A stretch of 64,000 bases of DNA from Symsagittifera roscoffensis. Lineage: Eukaryota; Xenacoelomorpha; Acoela; Convolutidae. Of the stretch, positions 1 to 13,620 are shown piece after piece. The notes beneath the pieces were generated by a model. The model was not told the DNA's origin. It was given only the letters and a program-made list of their open reading frames with translations, and made no database searches. The stretch spans positions 40,441,797 through 40,505,796 of the forward strand of contig NC_087071.1 of the NCBI RefSeq assembly GCF_963678635.1, in the 5' to 3' direction. Each line of letters begins with the position of its first letter. The stretch's first letter is position 1. The position numbers were made by a program, and so were the translations under genes.

Positions 1-1985
1 GGAAAAAAATTTTACAGGTAACTGTCGACTTTTCTGATGAGATTCGAATTGATGTCAAATCTTTGCTACCTTCCATTTATGAGGGTGACAAAGAGATACT
101 TCTTCTTCAGTCAAATTTTTTGCTCCGGTATCACTTCCATTGGAGCGTTTAAAAAAGATGAAGCAGTCCGGTTGGTTGTCTGCGGAACAAGTATTCCTTT
201 TCTGCGACGTGATCACTAGTGGTGTCTTCACTGAGCGTAAATGGATAAACTGCGCTCTCCCTTCTTTGTTCGCCTACAATATGTTTAAAAAACTTTTCAA
301 AGTAGAATTTTGGAGATCTAACCTTTCGTCTAGGTCTTGTTGAAATACGATTTTTACCCTCATATGAGTCGGCTTTTTCGTATAGAGGGTTGTTTGAGGT
401 GTCTAAAAGAGTCATCGTCTATTTCTTAGACTAAGTATTGTTTAGCACTTGTGTTCGCTGGTGGTTGTTGAACCGGTTGAGTGTCGTAAAAATCAACTAC
501 TAAGGGGATTGAATTTTATTCTAAGATCGCAATTTAGGACTGTTTGAGGTTTGAGCGGGAAGGAGGCTATCGGGAGTTCTGTTGATGGTCCCTGTGAGTC
601 CCAATCTAAATGTACATGTTACAATTGAATAGGCTTATCTGATGGAGTGGGCTCTGGGTATTGATATGCATTCGAGTTGTAGTAATCACTAATAAGGTTT
701 TTTCTGCGCAGATCCCATCTAAGGAAACCACCTGCGGTCCATTCTCAATCACCAAGGTCTGAAATATCAAAAGCTTTCTTTTCGATCGTTGCGGTTGGAA
801 TCTCGTATCTTCAGTTTTGGTTTTGAAGATTTCGTCAATTTTTTTTGAGCCCGTTTTAGTTTTGGCCATGTTGTCTGAAAAAGGGATTGCGACCTCTTAT
901 TGTGTCCTCGGGCCCATTTCCTGTCGTGTTTCGCTACGTCAGAAATTCTCTGGAGTTTCTCGCTTGCTAACTTCATTTTAGTGTTTTAGGATTGCATAGT
1001 TGCCTCGCGCAGTGGTCGGTAGTCCTTCGATTTAAAACCTTTCTAAAAATTTTACCTTTCTAGAATGGGTTCCAAAGGAGTAGTCTGGTTGTCTTCGAGT
1101 TGTATTTCGTCGTTTGCACTTTCTGAGGGAATTATGGACTTGATTCGGAGTCGTAGCCTTCTTCGTCGAGTTGACTATTTTATTCTCCAAAGGAGTGTAC
1201 AGATAACCGTTGTCCCCTCTGTAATCTACCGCATAGTTGTGTGCCCTATTCTTTAACATGATCAACTTCACGTTTCCTAGACCCAATATTTTTTTGGGTG
1301 ACTATGTTTTTCCAGAGAACTTTTGGCTTTCTATTGAAGTGCTTTTCGAAAGGAGTTTCGATTGTATCGTATTCCGCAGGTTGCATACACAAAGGATTTT
1401 CAAAACGCAATCGATTAGTGACGGTTTTGATGTTTCTGATGACATCAAAAATAATTTCGTTTTAACAGTGGGTACAAACTTTTCTACTTATGAGTTAGAA
1501 CGATAATCGGTTACTGTACAAAAATTAACATTGATATCTTCGAAATTAAAGATTGATTTAAAATTGGTTTCAGTAAAACGTTAGTGCTGATCGCGCGAAT
1601 TGAATTTGGAATTCCATGTAGATGAAGATAATTTTAAGCAAAATTGCAATATTTTTAGCAGAAGTTTTTGAAGCTACTTTCCTAGATAGAAATTTTTAAT
1701 ATCGATCTATACATAAAGGAATATATTTTCAGGAGCCCAAAAATGAGTCCAGAGGACTCGCTAAGTCTAAGAAGTTTTCTAGGTTGACAAATTTCAAATC
1801 CTGGAGATTCACGGTATTTTTTTTGCTCCGGAAAATTTCTCGGAAAACATTGTTTCGAGGAGTGAATAGATCTAAATATGAAGCTTCGAATGTTCATTGA
1901 ACAAAGAAGACAATTAATAAAATTTAGCATATTACGCAGGGCATACTTTTCAAATCTGTGTTTGGTGACGATTTCTTCAAACAAA
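1..1985 (-). mobile_element. Retroelement module 1 (integrase plus downstream gene), diverged
   Basis: This block aligns by eye with the later modules: the anchor GAGATTCGAATTGATGTC at 41-58 recurs at 4,263, 6,500 and 10,982. It carries degenerate versions of the downstream reading frame and, at 1,682-1,984, a faded integrase stretch. It is the most diverged of the five modules and so probably the oldest. It runs off the left edge of the window. Confidence 0.7.
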
Positions 1986-3717
1986 AGAAAAGAACGACAA
2001 AAATCAATTTTTTTCGATTCTGTTTTGATTGCTGGCTAAGCTTAATTAATATTTATTGTTTTCGATTGGCTTCCTCATTAAATCAGCCGATCTTCTCTTT
2101 CCGTTAATTTTTTAAACAAGAAAAGACCACGCGCACTCTGTAAAAAGGAATAAAAGTCGATTGTAATATAAATATAATTCTACTTTTAGTAAAATTATAA
2201 ATAATTTTAAGCGCCAATTTTAGATGCTTAAACAATTTATAATCCATTATAATGATATCTTTTTGGTGATATTTTAATAATTTTTAATCAATTATGATTG
2301 ATTATAATTTTCCGAAAATTTCTCATGATCTCTTGTAAACTATTATAATTTTTATAACGCCTTTTTCTATCAAAAATTTATTTTACAAAAAAGTTTATAA
2401 TGTATTATGATTTAGGAATTCTGCAAGAAAACACAAAAAAAATCAAACTTAAATTAAGTTTAAGCTTTAAAAAGCACACAAAACAAAACAAAAAAAACGA
2501 AATGAGGCGATGAAGTTTGATGAATAACAAACTGAAAACCACAAAAAAAATGAAAACAAAATTAAGCGATGACGCTTGTTGAACAATGATGGATTATAGT
2601 CCGTTATAACGGATTATAATTCAATAAATTTTACCAATTCTTTTCGAAAATCAATCGATTGAGAACAAAACTAAATGAAAACAAAATGATGCGATAGCGC
2701 TTGTTGAATAATGATGGGTTATAGTCCATTATAACGAATCATAATTCAAAAAATTTTGAGAATTTTGTTTGAATATTAATCAATTTTAGTCGATTATAAG
2801 CAACTATAAGGATTTTTTTTCATTATAATCATTTTCCAATTTCTTTTCGAATTTTATGAATACTGACAATAAAAAATCATTTTAATCTATAATTATCTCT
2901 TTACTGAGTTCGGGATCAGATAGACAGCATATTCTGTGATCGAACGCACTTAATCAAAAATTAGAATGGCAAATTGGCATTGAGTGGCCATGATCTATTT
3001 AAGCGGCCATAGTTTACTTCAGTGGCCATGATCTACATTTAGCGGCCATGATATACGGCCATTAATTATAATTCAATAAATTTTGAGAATTTTTTTTGAA
3101 AATATTTCGATTTCAAAAATAAAACAAAATGAAATCAAAATGAAGTGATGACTTTTGTTGAACAATGATGGATTCTAGTCCATTATAATGGATTATAATT
3201 CAAAAAATTTTGACATTTTTTTTGAAAATTAATCAATTATAATCGGCTATAAGCGATGATAAGATTTTTTAACAATATGATCCATTTTTAACTGATTATT
3301 ATCAATTCTTTTTGACTTTAATGGATACTGACAAAAAAATCCATTATAATCTGTTTTTATCTCTTTTTACTGAGTGCGGGATCTAATAGAGAGCATTTTC
3401 TGTGATTGAACGCACTTACTCAAAAAGTAGAAACAAAACAAAATGAAACCAAAAATGAAACCTTGTTGATCAATGATGGATCCTAGTCCATTATAATGGA
3501 TTATAATTCAAAAGATTTTGGATGTTTTTTGAAAATTATTCGATTACAATATGAATCATTTTAAATCAATTAATATCAATTCTTTTTGAAAATTTTGGAT
3601 ACTGTCAATAAAAATCTATCTTAATCTATTTTCATCTCTTTTTACTGAGTGCGGGATCTAATAAAGGTGATATTCTGTGATCGAACGCACTTACTCAAAA
3701 GTCAGAAAGTCAGTTTG
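1986..3717. repeat. AT-rich imperfect tandem repeats with TTATAAT-type palindromes
   Basis: No gene is visible here. The stretch repeats blocks built from 'gatggattatagtcc', 'ttataatggattataattcaa' and 'actgagtgcgggatctaat ... gatcgaacgcacttactca', at about 2,590, 2,700, 3,160 and 3,470, and at 2,900, 3,370 and 3,640. Spacing is irregular, at roughly 110 to 470 bp. The core ATTATAATnnATTATAAT is palindromic and recurs elsewhere in the window (35.5, 49-50.6 and 60.4-61.2 kb). Confidence 0.65.
2985..3066. repeat. Short minisatellite, about 20-bp unit, four copies
   Basis: Four imperfect copies of a unit like 'agtggccatgatctacttt' lie head to tail, alternating agtGGCCAT and agcGGCCAT forms. The array sits inside the AT-rich block and contains no gene. 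Confidence 0.6.
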
Positions 3718-6110
3718 GCAAATTAATTAGCTTATCTGATGGAGTGGGGTCTGGGTATCGATATAAATTAAATTCGAGTTGCAGTAATGACTATGATCCT
3801 TTTCTGCCTCTGGCCGAGTCAAAGGTTAATTCTATAGGACAGTAAACCACAACTAAATCTTTTAGAGGGTTAAGGAAAACAATAGAAAATTGTCAAATTT
3901 TGCCGACGCAGTTTGCGAAATATTTCGGTAGGCATTAAATTTGGGAAAATATGGTTGATAGACTTATGGAGGTGAATTGCACGAACTGACTGATATGAAA
4001 ATGATGTTAAAATGTGAAAAGTGCGATTTTGTTTGGGGTACAGGAAAAATACTATTTTGACTGAGCTGACTATCAAGCCGACGAAAAACTTTGTGCCAAG
4101 GATTGAAGGTAGCGCCTGATCTGGGTTTATTTAAACATATCAAAATTCGGTTAATGACTGTAACAAAATTAACACTTAAAAATTTAGATGTCCTAATACA
4201 TACTGCATGAAGTTTTAATTTCGAGTTTAGGAAAATTTTTTCTCTGATGAGATTTGTCTGATGAGATTCGAATTGATGTCAAATCTTCGCTACGTTCAAT
4301 TTATGAGGGTGACAAAGAGATACTTCTTCTGTAGACAAATTTTTTGCTTCGATAAAAGATGAAGGGGTCCGGTTGATTGTCCGAGGAACAAGTAAACCTC
4401 TAGGTGCGTCTCCATTATCTGCGACGTGATCACTTTTGGTGTCTACACTGAGCGTAAATGGAGACACTGCGCTACCCCTTTCTTGCTCGCCTACAATATT
4501 TTTGAATAATTTTTCATAGTAGAATTTTAGAGGTCTAACTTTTCGTCTAGGTATTGTTGAAATACGATTATTACCCTCAAATGAGTCGGCTATTTCGTAT
4601 AGAGGGTTGTTTGAGGCGTTTAGAAGAGTCATCGTCTATTTCTTAGACTATGGATTGTTTAGCACTTGTGTTCGCTGCTGGTTGTTGATTCGCTTGAGTG
4701 TCAAAAAAATTAGATGCTTAGGGGTATTGAATTTTGTTCTAAGATAGCAATCTAGGACAGTTTCAGGTTTGAGCGGGAATGATGATATCGGGAGTTCGGT
4801 TGATGGCCCCTGTGAGTCCCAATTTAAATGTAAATAATACAATTGAATAGGCTTGTCTGATGGAGTGGGGTCTGGGTATTGATATGCATTCGAGTTGTAG
4901 TAATCACTAATAACCTTTTTCCTAAGCAGATCCCTACTAAGGAAACCACATGCAGTCCATTCTCAATCACTAAGGTCTGAAATATCAAAAGCATTCTTTT
5001 CGATCGTTGCGGTTAGAATCTCGTCTTTTTCAGTTTTGGCTTTGAAGAATTCGAAGAATTTTTTGAGCTCGTTCTAGTTTTCGCCATGTTGTCTGAAAGT
5101 AGGATTGCGACCTCTTGTTTAGTCCTCGGACCCATTTCCTGTCGTGTACCTCTATGTCAGAAATCCTCTGGAGTTTCCCGCTTGCTAACTTCATTGTAGT
5201 GTTTGAGGATTGAATCGTTTTCTCGCACAGTGGTCGATAGTAAGGCTCCGCTCCCCGTTCCTTCGATTTAAAACCTTTCTAAAGATATTACCTTTCTAGA
5301 TTGGGTTCGAAAGAAGTAATCTGGTTGTTTTTGAGTTGTCCTTCGTCGTTTGCATTTTCTGAGGGAATTATGGACTTGATTCGGAGTCGTTCCCTTTTTC
5401 GTCAAGTTGACTACTTTTATTCTCCAAAGGAGTGTCCAGATAACCGTTGTCCCCTCAGTAATCTACCGCATAGTTGTGTGCCCTATCCTTTAACAAGATC
5501 AACTTCAAGTTTCCCAAAACCCCATTTTTATTTTGGGTCACTATGTTTTTCCAGAGAGATTTTGGCTTTCTATTGAAGTGCTTTTCGAAAATAAGTTTCG
5601 ACTGTATCGTATTCCTCAGGTTGCATACATAATTCATTTTCAAAACGCAATCGATTAAAGAAGGTTTTGATGTTTCTGATCACATCAAAAATAATTTCAT
5701 TTTAACAGTGGGTATAAACTTTTCTACTGATACGTTGGAACGATAATCGGTTACTGTACAGAAAATTATTTGGATATCTTTGAAGATACAGGTGAATTTA
5801 AAATTGGCTTCAGTAAAACATTAGTCCTGTACGACGCATATTGAATTAGGAATTCCATTTATTGACAATCGTTTAAGCAGAAGTACTTGAAGTTACTTTC
5901 CTCGATAGAAATTTTGAATATCGATCAATACATAAAGAAATACATTTACAAGAGCCCAAAATTGAGCCCAGAGGACCCGCTAAGTCTAAGTCGTTTTCTA
6001 GGTATCTGAATTTCAAATCCTGGGATTGATGATAACGTTTTGCCAAAATTTTTGGCTTTTGGTTTTGAAACAGTCTGAGCATTTTTTCCCATGAAAGTAC
6101 ACCTTAAGGT
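3718..6110 (-). mobile_element. Retroelement module 2
   Basis: This is a copy of the 2.25-kb integrase plus downstream-gene module, preceded by a scrambled partial copy (3,718-4,240). Its integrase piece is at 5,873-6,082 (DLAGPLGSILGSCKCISL). The downstream frame is at 4,279-5,643. From 4,651 on it is the first copy of the 4.48-kb duplication and is nearly identical to module 4. Confidence 0.75.
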
Positions 6111-8390
6111 TTATATGTGGACGCCACACGTAATCCCAAAAAACATTTTGCGAAAAATTTCCGTAATCATTAAATTTGGGGAATTATAGTTGAAAGACTT
6201 ATGGAGGTGAATTGCACGAACTGACTGATATGAAAATGATGTTAAAATGTGAAAAGTGCGATTTTGTTTGGGGTACAGGAAAAATACTATTTTGACTGAG
6301 CTGACTATCAAGCCGACAAATGAAAATTTGTTCCGAGGATCGAAGGTAGCGCCTGATCTGGGTTTTTTTAAACATATCAAAATTCGGTTAATGACTGTAC
6401 AAAAATAACACTTAAAAAATTCAGACTTCTAAATACATACTCCATGAAGTTTTAATTTCGAGTTTAGGAAAAAATTTTCTCTGGTGAGATTTGTCTGATG
6501 AGATTCGAACTGATGTCGCTACATTCAATTTATGAGGGTGAAAAAGAGATACTTCTTCTTAAGTCAAAATTTCTGCTTCGGTATCACTTCCGTTGGAGCC
6601 TTTAAAAAAGATGAAGGGGTCCGGTTGATTAATTGAGGAACAAGTAACCTTCTAGATGCGTCTCCATTTTCTGCGACGTGATCACTTTTGGTGTCTTCAC
6701 TGAGCGTAAATAGATACACTGCGCTACCCCTTTCTTGCTCGCCTACAATATTTTTGAATAATTTTTCATAGTAGAATTTTGGAGGTCTAACTTTTCGTCT
6801 AGGTATTGTTGAAATACGATTATTACCCTCAAATGAGTCGGCTATTTCGTATAGAGGGTTGTTTAAGGCGTTTAGAAGAGTCATAGTCTATTTCTTAGAC
6901 TATGGATTGTTTAGCACTTGTGTTCGCTGCTGGTTGTTGATCCGCTTGAGTGTCGAAAAATTCAAAAGCTTAGCGGGATTGAATTTTGTTCTAAGATCGC
7001 AATCTAGGACAGTTTGAGGTTTGAGCGGGAATGATGCTATCGGGAGTTCCGTTGATGGCACCTGTGAGCCCCAATCTAAATGTAAATAGTACAATTGAAT
7101 AGGCTTGTCTGATGGAGTGGGGTCTGGGTATTGATATGCATTCGAGTTGTAGTAATCACTAATAACCCTTTTTCTGCGCAGATCCCTACTAAGGAAACCA
7201 CATGCAGTCCATTCTCAATCACTAAGGTCTGAAATATCAAAAGCATTCTTTTCGATCGTTGTGGTTGGAATCTCGTCTTCTTCAGTTTTGGCATTGAAGA
7301 CTTCGTAGATTTTTTTGAGCTCGATCTAGTTTTCGCCATGTTGTCTGAAAGTAGGATTGCGACCTCTTGTTTATTCCTCGGACCCATTTCCTGTCGTGTA
7401 TCGCTATGTCAGAAATCCTCTGGAGTTTCCCGTTTGCTAACTTCATTGTAGTGTTTGAGGATTGAATAGTTTTCTCGCACAGTGGTCGATAGTAAGGTTC
7501 CCCGTTCCTTCGATTTAAAACCTTTCTAAAGATATTACCTTTCTAGATTGGGTTCGAAAGAAGTAGTCTGGTTGTTTTCGAGTTGTCTTTCGTCGTTTGC
7601 ACTTTCTGAGGGAGTTATAGACTTGATTCGGAGTCGTAGCCTTCTTCGTCGAGTTGACTATTTTATTCTCCATAGGAGTGTACAGATAACCGTTGTCCCC
7701 TCTGTAATCTACCGCATAGTTGCGTGCTCTATCTTTTAACAAAATCATTTTCAAGTTTCCCAAAAACCCATTATTATTTTGGGCGACTATGTTTTTCCAG
7801 AGAGCTTTTGGCTTTCTATAGAAGTGCTTTTCGAAAGAAGTTTCGACTGTATCGAATTCCGCAGGTTGCATACAAAATTGATTTTCAAAACGCAATCGAT
7901 TCAAGAAGATTTTGATGTTTCTGATCACATCAAAAATATTTTCATTTTAACAGTGGGTACAAACTTTTGTACTTATTCGTTGGAACGATAATTGGTTACT
8001 GTACAGAAATTTATTTGGATATCTTCGAAACTAGAGGTTAATTTAAAATTGGCTTCGTTAAAACATTAGACCTGATCGACGCGTATTGAATTTGGAATTC
8101 CATGTTTTGACAATCGTTTGAGCAGAAGTACTTGAAGTTATTTTTCTCGATAGAAATTTTGAATATCCGTCAATGCATAAAGGAATATATTTACAAGAGC
8201 CCAAAATTGAGCCCAGAGGACCCGCTAAGTCTAAGTCGTTTTCTAGGTTTACGAATTTCAAATTCTGGGATTGATGATAACGTTTCGCCAAAATTAGTGG
8301 CTTTTGGTTGTGAAACAGTCTGAGCATTTTTTCTCATGAAAGTACACCTTAAGATTTATATGTGGACGCCACACGTAATCCCAAAAAACA
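6111..8390 (-). mobile_element. Retroelement module 3
   Basis: The module has integrase at 8,058-8,327 (KYIPLCIDGYSKFLSRKIT), a probable integrase C-terminal part at 7,515-7,928, and a downstream reading frame across 6,564-7,387. The segment 6,111-6,380 encodes an uncharacterised 89-aa frame repeated at 10,593. It matches module 5 closely. Confidence 0.75.
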
Positions 8391-9136
8391 TTATCCTAAA
8401 GGGGCCGGGGTGGATTTCATATAATAACTGAATGACCGCTGTTCTGAGAAGTTATGGTAAGCATAATTGTTATCCATATATAGTAAACCGTTTGAAGTGT
8501 GAAGATCTCTAAAAAATTATTGAAAAAACTTGACCGAATTTATTAGTATGAAAGTAGAATGTTACCTTCTTCAATTAGTAATGAGATCATTTTGTAATGA
8601 AGACGAAGTTTTTTAGTTCTAGTAGACTTTCAGGCAACTTGAAAGATTCACGGTATTTTTTGCTAAGAACAATTGCCTGGAAAACATTGTTTCGACGTTA
8701 AAATTTACCAGATGTGCAATCTAGGGGTGTAATATTTTAGAGTGGCAGTGGTTAAATTGCATCATTGGAATTTTCGGAAATTTGACGAATCAGATTCAAT
8801 AAATTATGCGATGAATTAATGATGGGTCTTGATTCTTGATGGGTTACAGGACAATGCGGAAAGTAGTTTTTTGTGATATATATATTTTTTTCAAATGGAG
8901 CCACGTACACTAATTTCTTGTGGTGCTCATTATTATAAATATAGCCCAGTAGTTTGAGCTTGTTTGTCGCTGATTTTTCTTTGTGAGGATTTAAAAATCG
9001 ACATGCAAAAGAAACGTATTTCCAATCGTACCGTGGAGTTGTTTGAGCGTAACGCCGAGTACATTAAGAAGAAGCGTCTGTTTTCATTCTTGTACTTAGT
9101 TTGACATCGAAATGTGTATTGTCTGTTACTTTTACT
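8391..9136 (-). mobile_element. RNase H remnant, first copy
   Basis: This is a near-identical copy of 12,881-13,620. Its minus-strand translation around 8,930-9,060 has the YVSFACRFLNPHKEKSATNK and KLKLLGYIYNNEH pattern of Ty3/gypsy RNase H. At 9,137 it joins abruptly to the middle of module 4, which marks the duplication junction. Confidence 0.7.
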
Positions 9137-10592
9137 TATTGGATTGTTTAGCACTTGTGTTCGCTGCTGGTTGTTGATTCGCTTGAGTGTCAAAAAAATC
9201 AGATGCTTAGGGGTATTGAATTTTGTTCTAAGATCGCAATCTAGGACAGTTTCAGGTTTGAGCGGGAATGATGATATCGGGAGTTCGGTTGATGGCCCCT
9301 GTGAGTCCCAATTTAAATGTAAATAATACAATTGAATAGGCTTGTCTGATGGAGTGGGGTCTGGGTATTGATATGTATTCGAGTTGTAGCAATCACTAAT
9401 AACCTTTTTCCTACGCAGATCCCTACTAAGGAAACCACATGCAGTCCATTCTCAATCACTAAGGTCTGAAATATCAAAAGCATTCTTTTCGATCGTTGCG
9501 GTTAGAATCTCGTCTTTTTCAGTTTTGGCTTTGAAGAATTCGAAGAATTTTTTGAGCTCGTTCTAGTTTTCGCCATGTTGTCTGAAAGTAGGATTGCGAC
9601 CTCTTGTTTAGTCCTCGGACCCATTTCCTGTCGTGTACCTCTATGTCAGAAATCCTCTGGAGTTTCCCGCTTGCTAACTTCATTGTAGTGTTTGAGGATT
9701 GAATCGTTTTCTCGCACAGTGGTCGATAGTAAGGCTCCCCGTTCCTTCGATTTAAAACCTTTCTAAAGATATTACCTTTCTAGATTGGGTTCGAAAGAAG
9801 TAATCTGGTTGTTTTTGAGTTGTCCTTCGTCGTTTGCATTTTCTGAGGGAATTATGGACTTGATTCGGAGTCGTTGCCTTTTTCGTCAAGTTGACTAATT
9901 TTATTCTCCAAAGGAGTGTCCAGATAACCGTTGTCCCCTCAGTAATCTACCGCATAGTTGTGTGCCCTATCCTTTAACAAGATCAACTTCAAGTTTCCCA
10001 AAACCCCATTTTATTTTGGGTCACTATATTTTTCCAGAGAGATTTTGGCTTTCTATTGAAGTGCTTTTCGAAATAAGTTTCGACTGTATCGTATTCCTCA
10101 GGTTGCATACATAATTGATTTTCAAAACGCAATCGATTAAAGAAGGTTTTGATGTTTCTGATCACATCAAAAATAATTTCATTTTAACAGTGGGTATAAA
10201 CTTTTCTACTGATACGTTGGAACGATAATCGGTTACTGTACAGAAAATTATTTGGATATCTTTGAAGATACAGGTGAATTTAAAATTGGCTTCAGTAAAA
10301 CATTAGTCCTGTACGACGCATATTGAATTTGGAATTCCATTTATTGACAATCGTTTAAGCAGAAGTACTTGAAGTTACTTTCCTCGATAGAAATTTTGAA
10401 TATCGATCAATACATAAAGAAATACATTTACAAGGGCCCAAAATTGAGCCCAGAGGACCCGCTAAGTCTAAGTCGTTTTCTAGGTATCTGAATTTCAAAT
10501 CCTGGGATTGATGATAACGTTTTGCCAAAATTTTTGGCTTTTGGTTTTGAAACAGTCTGAGCATTTTTTCCCATGAAAGTACACCTTAAGGT
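9137..10592 (-). mobile_element. Retroelement module 4 (lacks its 3' end)
   Basis: The module starts inside the unit, at the sequence equivalent to 4,651, so it lacks the roughly 390 bp at the downstream end seen in modules 2, 3 and 5. Integrase is at 10,355-10,564. It is near-identical to module 2. Confidence 0.75.
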
Positions 10593-12880
10593 TTATATGT
10601 GGACGCCACACGTAATCCCAAAAAACATTTTGCGAAAAATTTCCGTAATCATTAAATTTGGGGAATTATAGTTGAAAGACTTATGGAGGTGAATTGCACG
10701 AACTGACTGATATGAAAATGATGTTAAAATGTGAAAAGTGCGATTTTGTTTGGGGTACAGGAAAAATACTATTTTGACTGAGCTGACTATCAAGCCGACA
10801 AATGAAAATTTGTTCCCAGGATCGAAGGTAGCGCCTGATCTGGGTTTTTTTAAACATATCAAAATTCGGTTAATGACTGTACAAAATTAACACTTAAAAA
10901 ATTCAGATTTCTAAATACATACTCCATGAAGTTTTAATTTCGAGTTTAGGAAAAAATTTTCTCTGGTGAGATTTGTCTGATGAGATTCGAACTGATGTCG
11001 CTACATTCAATTTATGAGGGTGAAAAAGAGATACTTCTTCTTAAGTCAAAATTTCTGCTTCGGTATCACTTCCGTTGGAGCCTTTAAAAAAGATGAAGGG
11101 GTCCGGTTGATTAATTGAGGAACAAGTAACCTTCTAGATGCGTCTCCATTTTCTGCGACGTGATCACTTTTGGTGTCTTCACTGAGCGTAAATAGATACA
11201 CTGCGCTACCCCTTTCTTGCTCGCCTACAATATTTTTGAATAATTTTTCATAGTAGAATTTTAGAGGTCTAACTTTTCGTCTAGGTATTGTTGAAATACG
11301 ATTATTACCCTCAAATGAGTCGGCTATTTCGTATGGAGGGTTGTTTAAGGCGTTTAGAAGAGTCATCGTCTATTTCTTAGACTATGGATTGTTTAGCACT
11401 TGTGTTCGCTGCTGGTTGTTGATCCGCTTGAGTGTCGAAAAAATCAAAAGCTTAGCGGGATTGAATTTTGTTCTAAGATCGCAATCTAGGACAGTTTGAG
11501 GTTTGAGCGGGAATGATGCTATCGGGAGTTCCGTTGATGACACCTGTGAGTCCCAATCTAAATGTAAATAGTACAATTGAATAGGCTTGTCTGATGGAGT
11601 GGGGTCTGGGTATTGATATGCATTCGAGTTGTAGTAATCACTAATAACCCTTTTTCTGCGCAGATCCCTACTAAGGAAACCACATGCAGTCCATTCTCAA
11701 TCACTAAGGTCTGAAATAACAAAAGCATTCTTTTCGATCGTTGCGGTTGGAATCTCGTCTTCTTCAGTTTTGGCATTGAAGACTTCGTAGATTTTTTTGA
11801 GCTCGATCTAGTTTTCGCCATTTTGTCTGAAAGTAGGATTGCGACCTCTTGTTTATTCCTCGGACCCATTTCCTGTCGTGTATCGCTATGTCAGAAATCC
11901 TCTGGAGTTTCCCGTTTGCTAACTTCATTGTAGTGTTTGAGGATTGAATAGTTTTCTCGCACAGTGGTCGATAGTAAGGTTCCCCGTTCCTTCGATTTAA
12001 AACCTTTCTAAAGATATTACCTTTCTAGATTGGGTTCGAAAGAAGTAGTCTGGTTGTTTTCGAGTTGTCTTTCGTCGTTTGCACTTTCTGAGGGAGTTAT
12101 GGACTTGATTCGGAGTCGTAGCCTTCTTCGTCGAGTTGACTATTTTATTCTCCAAAGGAGCGTACAGATAACCGTTGTCCCCTCTGTAATCTACCGCATA
12201 GTTGCGTGCTCTATCTTTTAACAAAATCAACTTCAAGTTTCCCAAAAACCCATTATTATTTTGGGCGACTATGTTTTTCCAGAGAGCTTTTGGCTTTCTA
12301 TAGAAGTGCTTTTCGAAAGAAGTTTCGACTGTATCGTATTCCGCAGGTTGCATACATAATTGATTTTCAAAACGCAATCGATTCAAGAAGATTTTGATGT
12401 TTCTGATCACATCAAAAATATTTTCATTTTAACAGTGGGTACAAACTTTTGTACTTATTCGTTGGAACGATAATTGGTTACTGTACAGAAATTTATTTGG
12501 ATATCTTCGAAACTACAGGTTAATATAAAATTGGCTTCGTTAAAACATTAGACCTGATCGACGCGTATTGAATTTGGAATTCCATGTTTTGACAATCGTT
12601 TGAGCAGAAGTACTTGAAGTTATTTTTCTCGATAGAAATTTTGAATATCCGTCAATGCATAAAGGAATATATTTACAAGAGCCCAAAATTGAGCCCGGAG
12701 GACTCGCTAAGTCTAAGTCGTTTTCTAGATTTACGAATTTCAAATTCTGGGATTGATGATAACGTTTCGCCAAAATTAGTGGCTTTTGGTTGTGAAACAG
12801 TCTGAGCATTTTTTCTCATGAAAGTACACCTTAAGATTTATATGTGGACGCCACACGTAATCCCAAAAAACATTATCCTA
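10593..12880 (-). mobile_element. Retroelement module 5
   Basis: The module has integrase at 12,540-12,809 (DGYSKFLSRKITSSTSAQ), the integrase C-terminal part at 11,997-12,410, and the downstream frame at 11,046-11,869. It is contiguous with RNase H, RT and gag further right, so it is the module in its original position within the element. Confidence 0.8.
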
Positions 12881-13620
12881 AAGGGGCCAGGGTGGATTTC
12901 ATATAATAACTGAATGACCGCTGTTCTGAGAAGTTATGGTAAGCATAATTGTTATCCATATATAGTAAACCGTTTGAAGTGTGAAGATCTCTAAAAAATT
13001 ATTGAAAAAACTTGACCGAATTTATTAGTATGAAGATAGAATGTTACCTTCTTCAATTAGTAATGAGATCATTTTGTTAATGAAGACGAAGTTTTTTAGT
13101 TCTAGTAGACTTTCAGGCAACTTGAAAGATTCACGGTATTTTTTGCTAAGAACAATTGCCTGGAAAACATTGTTTCGACGTTAAAATTTACCAGATGTGC
13201 AATCTAGGGGTGTAATATTTTAGAGTGGCAGTGGTTAAATTGCATCATTGGAATTTTCGGAAATTTGACGAATCAGATTCAATAAATTATGCGATGAATT
13301 AATGATGGGTCTTGATTCTTGATGGGTTACAGGACAATGCGGAAAGTAGTTTTTTGTGATATATATATTTTTTTCAAATGGAGCCACGTACACTAATTTC
13401 TTGTGGTGCTCATTATTATAAATATAGCCCAGTAGTTTGAGCTTGTTTGTCGCTGATTTTTCTTTGTGAGGATTTAAAAATCGACATGCAAAAGAAACGT
13501 ATTTCCAATCGTACCGTGGAGTTGTTTGAGCGTAACGCCGAGTACATTAAGAAGAAGCGTCTGTTTTCATTCTTGTACTTAGTTTGACGTCGAAATGTGT
13601 ATTGTCTGTTACTTTTACTT
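12881..13620 (-). mobile_element. RNase H domain of the minus-strand element
   Basis: The minus-strand translation near 13,410-13,550 reads like Ty3/gypsy RNase H (VSFACRFLNPHKEKSATNKL, then LLGYIYNNEH). It lies between RT (13.6-14.4 kb) and integrase (12.5-12.8 kb), as expected for the family. Confidence 0.7.

Larger units (their letters stand above)
4651..13620. repeat. Higher-order tandem duplication, two 4.48-kb units
   Basis: Unit one is 4,651-9,136 and unit two is 9,137-about 13,620. Matching landmarks are offset by a nearly constant 4,482-4,489 bp: 4,648 and 9,137, 5,873 and 10,355, 6,564 and 11,046, 7,515 and 11,997, and 8,058 and 12,540. Each unit holds two 2.25-kb integrase/3' modules plus one RNase H remnant. 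The two units differ by only scattered substitutions and small indels, so the duplication is recent or is an assembly duplication. Modules within a unit differ more. Confidence 0.9.
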
